A stretch of DNA of 64,000 bases from Parasphingorhabdus flavimaris (GCF_013371215.1 NZ_JABWMH010000002.1:682001-746000); one strand, 5' to 3'. Shown: positions 9,212-17,714, counted from the stretch's first letter. A program made the numbers and translations. Notes: a model not told the origin generated them from the sequence alone.

Positions 9212-10129
9212 ATGGCCAAAGGCACGCACGACTTCACCGCCGATCCGCGCAACTCAAATATTCTGATCAATGTCAACGGCGTGATGACGCCACGGGCCGA
9301 GGCGGTGGTTTCGGTTTTCGACAGCGGTTTCATGCTCGGCGACGGGGTCTGGGAAGGCCTGCGCGTTCACAAGGGCAAGATCGCTTTTCTCGACGCCCAT
9401 CTCGACCGGCTGTTTGAAGGATCAAAGGCAATCGCGATGGATATCGGGATCACGCGCGACGCATTGGTGGCACGCCTCAATGACACCATTGCTGCCAATG
9501 CCATGTTCGATCAGGAAGGCGTGCATATCCGGCTGATGGTGACCCGCGGCATCCGCTCGACGCCCTATCAGGACCCGCGCGTGGTGATCTCTCCGGCGAC
9601 GATCGTGATCATTCCCGAATATAAGGAAGCTTTGCCGAGCACGGTCGAGAACGGCATCCGCCTGTTCACCGTCCATGTCCGGCGCGGTGATCCGGCAGTA
9701 CAGGACCAGAAGCTGAATTCGCACAGCAAGCTCAACTGCATCACCGCCTGTATCCAGGCGACCCAGGCCGGTGCAGACGAGGCCTTGATGCTCGACCCGC
9801 AGGGCTTTGTCGCGACCTGCAACAGCACCCATTTCTTCATCGTCCGCAAGGGCGAGGTCTGGACCTCGAGCGGCGACTATTGCCTCGGCGGGATTACCCG
9901 CGCCAATGTCATCCGGATCTGCCGGGAGAATGACATTCCGGTGTTCGAGAAAAACTTCTCGCTCACCGACGTCTATGGCGCGGACGAGGCCTTCGTTACC
10001 GGGACCTTCGCCGGTGTGGTGCCCGCTACCGAGGTGGATGGCCGGATATTGACCGAGGGCAGGGGGCCGATGGTCGAACGGCTGCAAGGTCTTTACAAGG
10101 GACTGATTGAGCATGATGTTGCGGCCTGA
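9212..10129 (+). CDS. Class IV PLP aminotransferase-like protein, variant active site
   Basis: A 305-residue fold-type IV protein like D-amino acid and branched-chain aminotransferases: SVFDSGFMLGDGVWEGLRV near 34-52 and DEALMLDPQGFV near 189-200 are typical. Two features are atypical. The Schiff-base lysine could be Lys173 (SHSKLNC) or Lys167, and neither has the family's usual spacing. The Glu that normally touches the PLP pyridine nitrogen (EGSSSN) is replaced: the aligned stretch reads ATCNSTHFFIV, with Thr202 in the Glu position. The gene lies upstream of a sulfotransferase-like gene on the same strand. It could be a true aminotransferase on an unusual substrate or a diverged PLP protein. 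Confidence 0.85.
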   Translation: MAKGTHDFTADPRNSNILINVNGVMTPRAEAVVSVFDSGFMLGDGVWEGLRVHKGKIAFLDAHLDRLFEGSKAIAMDIGITRDALVARLNDTIAANAMFDQEGVHIRLMVTRGIRSTPYQDPRVVISPATIVIIPEYKEALPSTVENGIRLFTVHVRRGDPAVQDQKLNSHSKLNCITACIQATQAGADEALMLDPQGFVATCNSTHFFIVRKGEVWTSSGDYCLGGITRANVIRICRENDIPVFEKNFSLTDVYGADEAFVTGTFAGVVPATEVDGRILTEGRGPMVERLQGLYKGLIEHDVAA

Positions 10130-10190
10130 CGCCACGCCTATTTGTACAACGCAAATCTTTGGCGACCGCAGGTCATTTCCATTAATTCCT

Positions 10191-10264
10191 CGCACGAAGA
10201 CACAAAGGCACGAAGAATGATATTAGAGCGGCAGCATCATTGTGTCTTCGTGGCTTCGTGCGCG
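10191..10264. repeat. Imperfect inverted repeat between aminotransferase and sulfotransferase genes
   Basis: CGCACGAAGACACAAAGGCACGAAG (10191-10215) faces TTGTGTCTTCGTGGCTTCGTGCG (10240-10262), an imperfect palindrome of about 24 bases per arm around a 24-base loop. Each arm is itself built of repeated CACGAAG units. It resembles short dispersed repeats common in proteobacterial genomes. It could fold into a hairpin in the mRNA between the two genes. Confidence 0.65.
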
Positions 10265-10325
10265 CCCAAAATAGCATTGAATAAATGCGCTTCGCGGCGA
10301 GTTGGGAGGCTCTGGTGATCCAATC

Positions 10326-11054
10326 ATGACCATCCGCATCGCCATGTGGTCCGGCCCACGCAATATCTCGACCGCGATGATGCGCAGCTTTGGGGGGCGC
10401 AGCGATTGTGCAGTCAGCGACGAGCCCTTTTACGGCGCCTTCCTGAAAACCACCGGTCAGCGGCAACCGATGGCCGATGACGTCATTGCGTCAATGGATT
10501 GCGACTGGCAGTCTGTCGCCGCTGCGATGCAAGGCCCGGCTCCCGGCAGCAAGCCGCTCTGGTACCAGAAACATATGCCGCACCATATGGCCGCCGATAT
10601 CAGCATTGCCGACTTCCCCGACCATCGCCATGCTTTCCTGATCCGCGATCCGCAGCGCGTTGTTGCAAGCTATGCCGCAAAGCGGGTCGAGGTCACCGCC
10701 GATGATCTTGGCTATGCGCGGCAGCTTGAATATGTCGACCGGACGGCCCAGCATACCGGCCAGCCACCGGTCGTGCTGGATAGCGCCGATATATTGCGCG
10801 ATCCCGAGGCCCATTTGCGGGCGCTGTGCGCGGCGCTTGATATTCCGTGGGATGCGGGGATGCTCTCGTGGGAGTCCGGGCCGCGTGAAAGTGACGGAGT
10901 GTGGGCGTCCCACTGGTATGGCCGCGTGCTCGAAACGACGGGCTTCGGGGCCGGCGAGGACGAAGCGCCGAGACTGGCGAAAAGCGAGCAGGCAATCGCG
11001 GACCAGTGCCGCGATGCCTACACGCAACTTTCGGAATTGCGGATCAGGCTATAG
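10326..11054 (+). CDS. Sulfotransferase-like P-loop protein
   Basis: A 242-residue cytosolic protein. The N-terminus MTIRIAMWSGPRNISTAMMRSF carries a variant of the 5'-phosphosulfate-binding loop (usual form GxPRSGTT), and AFLIRDPQRVVASY near 100-115 matches the 3'-phosphate-binding motif (RxPxxxxxSY). These indicate the PAPS-dependent sulfotransferase fold, though activity is unproven. I chose the ATG at 10326, with a GGGAGG 16 bases upstream, over an in-frame TTG at 10302. The preceding aminotransferase-like gene is its probable partner. The gene ends five bases before the convergent membrane-protein gene. Confidence 0.8.
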   Translation: MTIRIAMWSGPRNISTAMMRSFGGRSDCAVSDEPFYGAFLKTTGQRQPMADDVIASMDCDWQSVAAAMQGPAPGSKPLWYQKHMPHHMAADISIADFPDHRHAFLIRDPQRVVASYAAKRVEVTADDLGYARQLEYVDRTAQHTGQPPVVLDSADILRDPEAHLRALCAALDIPWDAGMLSWESGPRESDGVWASHWYGRVLETTGFGAGEDEAPRLAKSEQAIADQCRDAYTQLSELRIRL

Positions 11055-11059
11055 CGCGA

Positions 11060-11605
11060 TCAGCCCAGCGGGTTGGCGTGCTTCCCGATCCGTTCGAACA
11101 GGGTGCCGTCGAGAACCATGTACAGGATCGCGAGCCCGGCAAACCACAATATGTCGTTTTGCGCGACCATCCAGACGATCGAAGGCATGAAATTCTGCAC
11201 GCCGCCAAGGAATGTCGCGGCCAGCAGCAACAGCGCTTCATAAGCGGCAAAGGCTGCGACAAAGGCGAGGCCCAGCGTAACGAAGCTGCGGTCGGAGCGC
11301 ATATCCAGCACCGTCTTCGCAACGAACAAGGTGGCCATCGCGGTCGCGCCCATGGCGAGGCCGTGGCCGAAGCTGTTGGCGGTCTGCGGATAGCCGAGGA
11401 TCAGATAGCCAACCAGCTGATTGGCAAACCAGACCGCACCCATCCAGACCGCTGCCTTGCGGAACGGCAATGTCGCCGCCAGCAAGGTCGCGATCGCGGC
11501 AAAAGGAAATATGCAGGCCAATGCCAGGCTGCCCAGAACCGACGAAGATGCCAGCACGCCGGCCCAGATATTCTGGACGGACGAAGAAGATTGACGGAGT
11601 TGCAT
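11060..11605 (-). CDS. Small multi-pass inner-membrane protein downstream of btuB
   Basis: A 181-residue hydrophobic protein with about five or six predicted membrane segments, for example near 15-45, 52-72, 80-98, 108-132 and 145-170. I do not recognise the family. It starts 29 bases after the BtuB-like receptor on the same strand and so is probably under the same cobalamin riboswitch. A role in cobalamin or corrinoid passage across the inner membrane, or in a B12-linked function, is inferred from this context alone. There are no obvious ATP-binding or metal-binding clusters. The start ATG is preceded by an AACTCCG-type weak ribosome site. Confidence 0.75.
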   Translation of the reverse strand: MQLRQSSSSVQNIWAGVLASSSVLGSLALACIFPFAAIATLLAATLPFRKAAVWMGAVWFANQLVGYLILGYPQTANSFGHGLAMGATAMATLFVAKTVLDMRSDRSFVTLGLAFVAAFAAYEALLLLAATFLGGVQNFMPSIVWMVAQNDILWFAGLAILYMVLDGTLFERIGKHANPLG

Positions 11606-11634
11606 GTGATCATATTCCCTTTTGCTAATGGATA

Positions 11635-13527
11635 TCAGAAACGCGCGCGCGCTCCAACATAAGCCGAACGCCCCGGAGAGCCAAAATCAGTGGCTGTTTC
11701 ATAGGTGACATCAAACAGATTGTCGATACGTCCAAAGACTTCAAACGCGTCGGTGACGGGGATGCTCGCCCGTGCTCCGGCCAATATGTAGCCGTCGATG
11801 CGGCGGCTGTTGGCCAAGTCGTCGAAACTGTCGCCGACCATCTGCATGTCCGCCCCCAGCTTCAGGCCGAATGCGGTCTGGTAGCTGGCGTCGAGATAGA
11901 GGCTGCTGGCCGGACGGCGGGCGAGCTCGTTGCCGAAATTGGCACCGGTCGACCGGTTCGCAGTGTCGAGCCAGGTGTAATTGGCATCAATCCTCAACCG
12001 TTCGACCGGAGCGATCGACAGGATCGCCTCAACACCCTTGGTCCGATTGCGTTCGATGTTAAGGGTCGTACCGAAAGGACGGCTGCCGTTGGTGCAGACT
12101 TCCGGAGCCGGATCGGGCGCTACCGGACAGGCGGCGAAGGCGATCTGGTTATCTGTGTCGCGCTGGAACAGGGTTACCGACAGCTGAACAGCCTTGGCGA
12201 TAAACGATTGTTCAATGCCGATCTCGTAGGATTTGGCGGTTTCCGGCAACAGGTCAGGCGTGCCAAAGCCGAAAGGACGGTCATCAAGATCGATCAGCGA
12301 GGGCGCTCGGAAACCCTCGGCATAGCTCGCCCGGATCGTCGGCCCATCCTCGCCAGCGCGATAAACGATATTTCCCGCGAGGCTGGTATTGCCGCCAAAA
12401 TCCTCGTGATCATCGTGCCGGACCCCGGCGGTCAGCGCCAGCCCGTCGAGCGGTTTGAACACGGTCTGGAAGAAGACGGAATCGATGCCGGTCGAGTCGG
12501 TCACGCCGCTATTTTCATAGCGGCTGTCCTCCGTTTCGGCGCCGAAAACAAACCGCAACTGTTCGATCACTGCGAAGTCGCCGCGATATTCGAACCGCTC
12601 CGTCCGTCCTCTCGGCAGCGAAGTGAAGAAGGGGTTGATGATATCGCGGTTGATATCGGAAATGCTGAAAGCAAAGCGGTTCTGGAAGCGGCCGTCAAAT
12701 GCCCGCGCCTCAATCGCGGCATTGCCGTAGATTTCCTTTGCCAGCGAAAACTGGCTGTCGTCGGAACTGAAGGGCGGGAAAACGCTGTCATTGTCGATCC
12801 GGCTGTCCGCATAATAGCCGCTTGCTTCAAAACGGATCGCGTCGGTTAGGTCGACCTCGACCTGTCCGGAAGCGGAATATTGGCGATAGCCGTCCGTTTC
12901 GGTGCCGCCGGAAAAAGCGCTGATGCCGTCGGTGCTGGCATAGCCGCCGCCGATGCTCAGGCCGACCGGCCCGATCTTGCCGGAGGCGTTGCTGACCAGC
13001 CGGACCGTATCATGGGCACCATATTCGCCCTGGGCAAACAGGGCGAGATCTTCGGTCGGGCGTTTCGTGGTGATATTGACCACGCCGCCGACGGCCTGGC
13101 TGCCCCAGGTAACGCCGCTGGCACCGCGCAGCACTTCCACGCGTTCTATGTTTCCGGCGAGCAGATTGCCGAAATCAAATGCGCCGTCGGGAGAGGACGG
13201 GTCATTGACCCTGATGCCGTTGATCAACACCAGCGTCTGGTCGCTTTCCGCCCCCCGGATGCGGACCGAGGCTTGCGACCCCAATCCTCCGCTCTGGGTC
13301 ACGCTGACCCCGGGAAGTTCCTGCAGGATGTCGGCTATCGAGATGATCTGCTGGTCGATTATGTCTGCTGTATCGATCACCGATATGGCGGTGCCGGTAT
13401 CGCGGATATCCTGCTCGATGCCGGTCGCGGTGACAACGATCTCGGGATTGTCGGCGGCCAGTGCAGGCGCTGCAAAGCAATAAGCGGAAGACGCCAGAAG
13501 TGTGGCGAGGGTTCGGATTTTATACAT
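11635..13527 (-). CDS. btuB: TonB-dependent outer-membrane receptor, BtuB-like (cobalamin)
   Basis: A 630-residue TonB receptor. A signal peptide spans about residues 1-24 (ending APALAADN), followed by the TonB box PEIVVTATG. The plug domain has ADILQELPGVSV, RIRGAESDQTLVLINGIRV and VEVLRGASGVTWGSQAVGGV. The barrel ends in an aromatic residue (GARARF), as outer-membrane proteins do. A cobalamin riboswitch lies in its leader, which points to vitamin B12 or another corrinoid as the substrate. The TonB/ExbBD and BtuFCD partners are not in the window. The start ATG is preceded by AAAGGGAATCCC. Confidence 0.92.
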   Translation of the reverse strand: MYKIRTLATLLASSAYCFAAPALAADNPEIVVTATGIEQDIRDTGTAISVIDTADIIDQQIISIADILQELPGVSVTQSGGLGSQASVRIRGAESDQTLVLINGIRVNDPSSPDGAFDFGNLLAGNIERVEVLRGASGVTWGSQAVGGVVNITTKRPTEDLALFAQGEYGAHDTVRLVSNASGKIGPVGLSIGGGYASTDGISAFSGGTETDGYRQYSASGQVEVDLTDAIRFEASGYYADSRIDNDSVFPPFSSDDSQFSLAKEIYGNAAIEARAFDGRFQNRFAFSISDINRDIINPFFTSLPRGRTERFEYRGDFAVIEQLRFVFGAETEDSRYENSGVTDSTGIDSVFFQTVFKPLDGLALTAGVRHDDHEDFGGNTSLAGNIVYRAGEDGPTIRASYAEGFRAPSLIDLDDRPFGFGTPDLLPETAKSYEIGIEQSFIAKAVQLSVTLFQRDTDNQIAFAACPVAPDPAPEVCTNGSRPFGTTLNIERNRTKGVEAILSIAPVERLRIDANYTWLDTANRSTGANFGNELARRPASSLYLDASYQTAFGLKLGADMQMVGDSFDDLANSRRIDGYILAGARASIPVTDAFEVFGRIDNLFDVTYETATDFGSPGRSAYVGARARF

Positions 13528-13617
13528 TGGGATTCCCTTTTGTTAACGACATCAATTGCCGTTACGCAGGGGAAAACCCCGTTCACCCGACACACCCCGT
13601 CCGGCTGAAGAACGACG

Positions 13618-13802
13618 ATACAGGGCAGGTCTCCTGACTTGCGGATCGCTGCTGAACATGCCGCCTTCCCAGATCCGGGGATCCAGTGGCATTTGGCATA
13701 TCAGCTAGCCGCTTACAGTTGCGGGGTCAGTACCGGATTTGGAACGGGCGCAAACCCTTTCCTCACCGATTTCCCTTTGAATTCTCGATTAAGAGAAACC
13801 CG
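13618..13802 (-). promoter_or_regulatory. Cobalamin (adenosylcobalamin-class) riboswitch
   Basis: Read on the minus strand, this leader shows the conserved elements in order: AAAGGGAAATCGGTG, GCGCCCG, the core CCGCAACTGTAAGCGG, a TGCCACTG segment, GGGAAGGCGGC, and the B12 box AGTCAGGAGACCTGCC. It lies about 90 bases upstream of the BtuB-like gene and would repress it when cobalamin is abundant. The outer limits are approximate. The rest of the 13528-14035 gap holds no other feature that I can support. Confidence 0.95.
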
Positions 13803-14035
13803 ATATCTGCCGCCCCATTCTCTCAAAACGGTTTCGGTTGCAAGCCCTAATATTTTGCCGGGCGAGTCGGCTGCTGTCGCAGGCCTTGCGCTGCAATACC
13901 GCGACCGTTCATATCCAGGTTCGCTACTATCATCCTGATAAGTAACGGTATTTTCTGCATCGAGAGATGTTGAATCTGCTTCGCTCACAAAATCCCGATA
14001 TGCTATAAGCGATGCTCAATCGAGGAACGATCATC

Positions 14036-14383
14036 ATGATTACATTTTTGACTATTGCCTTTCTCAGCACCGCATCGGCAGCCACATTCGCCGATGCCGA
14101 AAGCGCGCGTATTGCATATTCCAATTGTCTGGTGGATTTTACGTCCGTCAATCTGGATGAAAAAACCAGCACCAGCGCATTCAAAAAAGCAGCCACGACG
14201 GCCTGCGCCGATGAGCGGAACAATATGATCGCGGCGATCAAGAAAGACGAGATCAGCTATAATAGTCCGGAAAGTGAAGCGGCGCAGTTTGCCACCGAAG
14301 AAGCCGACAACGTGTTATTTGCCTATACCGACGGATATGCCGGCTATGCGAGCAGCAATACAAGACCCGTCAAGGAGCAGTAA
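14036..14383 (+). CDS. Small exported protein of unknown function
   Basis: A protein of 115 residues from the ATG at 14036; an in-frame ATG at 14012 would add eight residues, but a GAGG about ten bases upstream favours 14036. The N-terminus MITFLTIAFLSTASAATF is a signal peptide, probably cleaved after Ala-Ser-Ala. The mature part is hydrophilic and alpha-helical, with two cysteines (SNCLVDF and TACADE) that could form a disulfide. I do not recognise the family. It lies between the riboswitch region and the convergent TpsB gene. Its lower GC content is in line with a small periplasmic protein. Confidence 0.65.
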   Translation: MITFLTIAFLSTASAATFADAESARIAYSNCLVDFTSVNLDEKTSTSAFKKAATTACADERNNMIAAIKKDEISYNSPESEAAQFATEEADNVLFAYTDGYAGYASSNTRPVKEQ

Positions 14384-14415
14384 GCGTACCGGTCGCCCCG
14401 AGCAGGCTAACCCGG

Positions 14416-16077
14416 CTAGAACTGCAGTCCGACCTGAACATTGATCTTGGGCGACCGGTCTCCGCTTTCAAAGCGGTCGGTGTTCACTGGTGCCGCGGCC
14501 TCGACGCCCAGGTCGATTCTGCCGATCTGGGATCGCAGGCCGCCGCCTGCCGACGCTAGCGTGCCGCCACCAAAGCCGGAACCGATGTTGGAAACATAGC
14601 CGCCATCGACAAAGGCGTAGAGCTGGAACCAGTCGAGCCAACCGGTGATGTCGTCAAATTCCTTGCGCACTTCGGCAAGTCCCAGAGCGCCCTCATCGCC
14701 GAAGCGTTCGCTGAAATCATATCCCTTGCCAAAATATGGCCCGCCGATCGAAATTTCATTGGGAGAGAGTAGCGGTCGCGAGGCGATTTGCGCATTGCCG
14801 GCCAGTCTCATGCCAAAGCCGTCGCCCATGTTGAGGATCGAGTTGATCCAGAAATTTGCCTTGGTAAATTCGCCGCTGCCATCATTGCGGGAGTTTAGCG
14901 AATCGCCGCTTCTATTCGCTCCCAATATGCCCAGACCCCGGGTAACCCCGACCCCGCCATAGATGCGACCGATACCGACATTATAATTGCCCGAGAAATT
15001 CAGCGAGGCAGTGGCGATCTGCTCGTCTTGAAACAATAGCCCATCGCGGGATTGCTTGACATCCAGATAGGCCAGTTCCGCATTGAGCCAGAGATTGAAA
15101 TCATTGCTGCGCTTCAAGGCGTGACTGGAAAAGACGGAAGCATAGCGATTGCGACCGGTATAATTGAAACTGGAAAGATTGCCGCCCGACCGGGTGCGGC
15201 CCGCAGCACCAGAAAAACCGATAACAGTGCCGCCATCGCCCAATGTCATCGCATAGCGGGCGTTGATATAGGTCAGTTCTTTCGGTTGCAAGGCAGTGCT
15301 TATCACGTTGGTTGTGAGAACATCGCTGTCCGTCAGCAGGCCCGCCACGTCGAGATTGAGGCGGGCACGGATCGGCCCCAGTGTTTCCGGACCGTGATTG
15401 TCCACCCTCAAATGCCCTTTGGCTTTGTCTTCGCGTACCTTCACGATCAGGACACCCTTGCCGTCTTCGCGTTGATATTTTGAATTCAGCACCCTGATTC
15501 CCGGCAAGTCGCCGGCTAGCAGCAATTGCCGTTCGACCTCGTGCGACAGCGCAGCCTTGCATTCCAGTTGGTCGAGTATTTTCCTCAACCGGCGATTGTT
15601 TGATCCGATGATCCGGACTTCATCGATAGCGCCAGGATCCAGCAGGACCTCGACCACACCTATTTTGACAGATTGAGGCGGAACTTGTGCGCTTGCAAAT
15701 ATATAGCCGCGGTTTCTGGCAGCTTCCGAGACAGCGCTGGCGAGGTCCCTCAGCATGTCCTGGCTGGCAGTCTGGCCGATGAATTTCTCGTAGCTGCTGG
15801 CAAGCATGTCTCCGGCGATCTGGCTGCCCGAATTGACGCTGACCGCACCGATGGTGATCGAACGGCTTTCATTGGATTGTTGCAATGACTGGTCCGGCAC
15901 AGCTTCTGGCTTGGCCAGTGCTATCGGCGCAACCATGTCGTCGCCGGTGGGATCGCCCACGATCCACTCACCCGGATCGCCAACGCTTTCGAAGGGGTTG
16001 CCGCTCTGTTGCGCCAGGACAGCGGACGATAGGCAGCCCAGCATGGTGAATAGGGCTAGATTTACTTGGGGACGCAC
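14416..16077 (-). CDS. ShlB/FhaC/HecB-type two-partner secretion outer-membrane transporter (TpsB)
   Basis: A 553-residue Omp85-superfamily exporter. A signal peptide covers about 1-22 (ending AVLAQQ). POTRA-type segments follow at roughly 70-145 and 148-215 (GVVEVLLDPGAIDEVRIIGSN at about 140-160), then the barrel, which ends in Phe (VQVGLQF). The L6 lid motif, normally (V/I)RG(Y/F), reads GKGYDF with Lys451 in the Arg position. No TpsA-type haemagglutinin substrate is next to it. Instead it is divergent from a FecR-domain protein whose secreted Gly/Asn/Asp-rich tail could be the cargo or a surface partner. Family is firm, substrate unknown. Confidence 0.88.
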   Translation of the reverse strand: MRPQVNLALFTMLGCLSSAVLAQQSGNPFESVGDPGEWIVGDPTGDDMVAPIALAKPEAVPDQSLQQSNESRSITIGAVSVNSGSQIAGDMLASSYEKFIGQTASQDMLRDLASAVSEAARNRGYIFASAQVPPQSVKIGVVEVLLDPGAIDEVRIIGSNNRRLRKILDQLECKAALSHEVERQLLLAGDLPGIRVLNSKYQREDGKGVLIVKVREDKAKGHLRVDNHGPETLGPIRARLNLDVAGLLTDSDVLTTNVISTALQPKELTYINARYAMTLGDGGTVIGFSGAAGRTRSGGNLSSFNYTGRNRYASVFSSHALKRSNDFNLWLNAELAYLDVKQSRDGLLFQDEQIATASLNFSGNYNVGIGRIYGGVGVTRGLGILGANRSGDSLNSRNDGSGEFTKANFWINSILNMGDGFGMRLAGNAQIASRPLLSPNEISIGGPYFGKGYDFSERFGDEGALGLAEVRKEFDDITGWLDWFQLYAFVDGGYVSNIGSGFGGGTLASAGGGLRSQIGRIDLGVEAAAPVNTDRFESGDRSPKINVQVGLQF

Positions 16078-16124
16078 GCAACACTCCTGAACATATTCAA
16101 CATGTCATTTATCCTGCAATCCTT

Positions 16125-16134
16125 AGGAATTCCT
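16125..16134. promoter_or_regulatory. Palindrome in the divergent TpsB/FecR promoter region
   Basis: AGGAATTCCT is a perfect ten-base palindrome, embedded in CCTTAGGAATTCCTTAG, within the 185-base gap between the divergent TpsB and FecR-domain genes. It could be an operator for a dimeric regulator, but nothing else supports this. Confidence 0.25.
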
Positions 16135-16262
16135 TAGCAGGAGCCCCCATTAACGGAATATTCAGCGCGCTTTTAAACGATGTTGCGACTTTAAACCGCT
16201 ATCGGGTGTCTCGTGGGTCAACGAAAACGGTCTCCGCGATGCGAGATCACAAGGGCAAGACA

Positions 16263-17714
16263 ATGAAGAAAACCAAGATAATCCTGACGATAGCCGCATT
16301 GATGGCCGGAGGATCTGCTCAAGCAGAAACACCGCAGTGGAAGCTTTCGGAAAGCGCCGGAACTGTTAATGTCCTGCGTTCGGGCGTGTCCAGGATCGCT
16401 ATCAGCGGTGGCAGTCTGACTGCTGGCGATGTCATCACGACCGGCACGAAAAGCCGTGCGGTATTGGTGCGTGGTCAGGAATATGTTGTCGTTTCTCCCA
16501 ACAGCCGGCTCAGGATCAGCGCTCCGGAACAAAGCGGCGGCGTGGTTCAGTTTTTTGAAGAGCTCGGCAATGTTCTGTTTCGCATCGACAAGAAGTCCAC
16601 CCCGCATTTCGGGGTAAAAACACCCTATCTGGCGGCTGTGGTCAAGGGCACCACTTTCAGCGTGACGGTTACGGAGTCCGGAACGGCGGTGCAGGTTACC
16701 GAAGGTGCAGTGCAGGTCTCGACTCTTGACGGCGGCGCGACGCAGCTTCTGTCTCCGGGCATGATCGGAATGGTCGACCAGAGTCAGCAATTTCGACTGA
16801 CCATCGCGGGAACGGAATCGCGCACCATAGATTCGCCCAATGCGCCGGCAGGCAGCACCGACACGCCGGAACCGGTCGAAGATGCCGCCCTGGTAGAGAT
16901 CGCAAACAGCAGTTTTGAAGGAACAATCACGGCACCCGTGTTGGAAGCTCCGGTGTCACTCAGCGATCTGACCGGTGGACTGGTTTCCAACGGTGCAGCC
17001 CCGTCAGCACCAGCACCCGCGCGATTTGCGTCACTTCAGCTGTCGTTGCCGGGAGCGGTCAGCGGCAATAGCCCGGTTGACAATGGCAATCCAGGCGCTG
17101 TTGGCAGAGGAAATTCTTTAGGAGATGCCGGAAGCGATAACGCTGGCGGAAACAGCGACAACGCCAATGCTGACGCGGGCGGAAAGCCGGACGGTGTTGG
17201 CAATGGTAACAACGGCGAAAATAACAACGCTGGCGGCAATAGCAATAATGGCGATGATGATGCCGGACCAAATTATGGCGGGGATCAACCCGACGGGACA
17301 TGCAACGGTGTTCCGAATTGCAGAAGCGGCCCCAATCCAAATGGCAACGGAGACGGCAACGACAACGGCAATGATGGTAACGGAAACGGCAATAGCGGGA
17401 ACGGAAACGGTGGCGGTGGCGGAAACGATGATGGCGATGACGGCGATGATGATGACGCCGGCAATGGCAACAACGGCGACGGTAACGGAAACGGAAACGG
17501 TGGCGGAGATGATGATGGCGATGATGGCGAAAATGATGACGCCGGCAACGGTATTATCGGCTATGGGAATGGCGACGGAAGCGGCATCAGCGAAAACAGC
17601 AATGGTGCCGGGAACAACAATGCCAATGGTGCCGGAGCCAATAAGAGCGGCAGTTCCAATATCGTCAGCGAGATCATAGAAGGTCTGAATCAGGGCTTGT
17701 TTCCCAAGCCCTGA
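16263..17714 (+). CDS. Exported FecR-domain protein with long Gly/Asn/Asp-rich tail
   Basis: A protein of 483 residues from the ATG at 16263 (MKKTKIILTIAALMAGGSAQA, signal peptide cleaved near 21). The FecR domain lies about 50-165, with HFGVKTPYLAAVVKGTTFSV as its hallmark. Residues from about 290 to 475 are low complexity, almost only Gly, Asn and Asp, with a single Cys pair (DGTCNGVPNCR). The acidic runs (GDDDDAGNG, GENDDAGNG) could bind calcium, but they are not canonical RTX nonapeptides. No membrane anchor is visible, so it is not a sigma-factor regulator of the classic FecR type. It is divergent from TpsB and upstream of the CHASE2-EAL gene. A structural or secreted surface role is inferred. 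Confidence 0.82.
   Translation: MKKTKIILTIAALMAGGSAQAETPQWKLSESAGTVNVLRSGVSRIAISGGSLTAGDVITTGTKSRAVLVRGQEYVVVSPNSRLRISAPEQSGGVVQFFEELGNVLFRIDKKSTPHFGVKTPYLAAVVKGTTFSVTVTESGTAVQVTEGAVQVSTLDGGATQLLSPGMIGMVDQSQQFRLTIAGTESRTIDSPNAPAGSTDTPEPVEDAALVEIANSSFEGTITAPVLEAPVSLSDLTGGLVSNGAAPSAPAPARFASLQLSLPGAVSGNSPVDNGNPGAVGRGNSLGDAGSDNAGGNSDNANADAGGKPDGVGNGNNGENNNAGGNSNNGDDDAGPNYGGDQPDGTCNGVPNCRSGPNPNGNGDGNDNGNDGNGNGNSGNGNGGGGGNDDGDDGDDDDAGNGNNGDGNGNGNGGGDDDGDDGENDDAGNGIIGYGNGDGSGISENSNGAGNNNANGAGANKSGSSNIVSEIIEGLNQGLFPKP
17403..17560 (+). repeat. Degenerate tandem repeat encoding Gly/Asn/Asp tail of FecR protein
   Basis: Two copies of a segment starting GGAAACGGTGGCGG (17403 and 17493) and ending GATGACGCCGGCAA (17451 and 17535) lie 84-90 bases apart, with further GGAAACGG and GGCGATGA units between them. 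The repeats keep the frame. Such DNA is prone to slippage, so tail length may vary between strains. Confidence 0.7.

Noticed and set aside
13639-13938. Plus-strand frame over the cobalamin riboswitch
   Set aside because: It reads through the conserved riboswitch sequence on the opposite strand; chance open frame.
16263-17714. RTX toxin interpretation of the FecR tail
   Set aside because: The tail is Gly/Asn/Asp-rich, but the nonapeptide GGxGxDxUx is not repeated, so RTX is not supported.
16263-17714. FecR protein as an anti-sigma regulator
   Set aside because: There is no membrane anchor, no adjacent sigma factor and a signal peptide at the N-terminus, so a FecI/FecR system is unlikely here.
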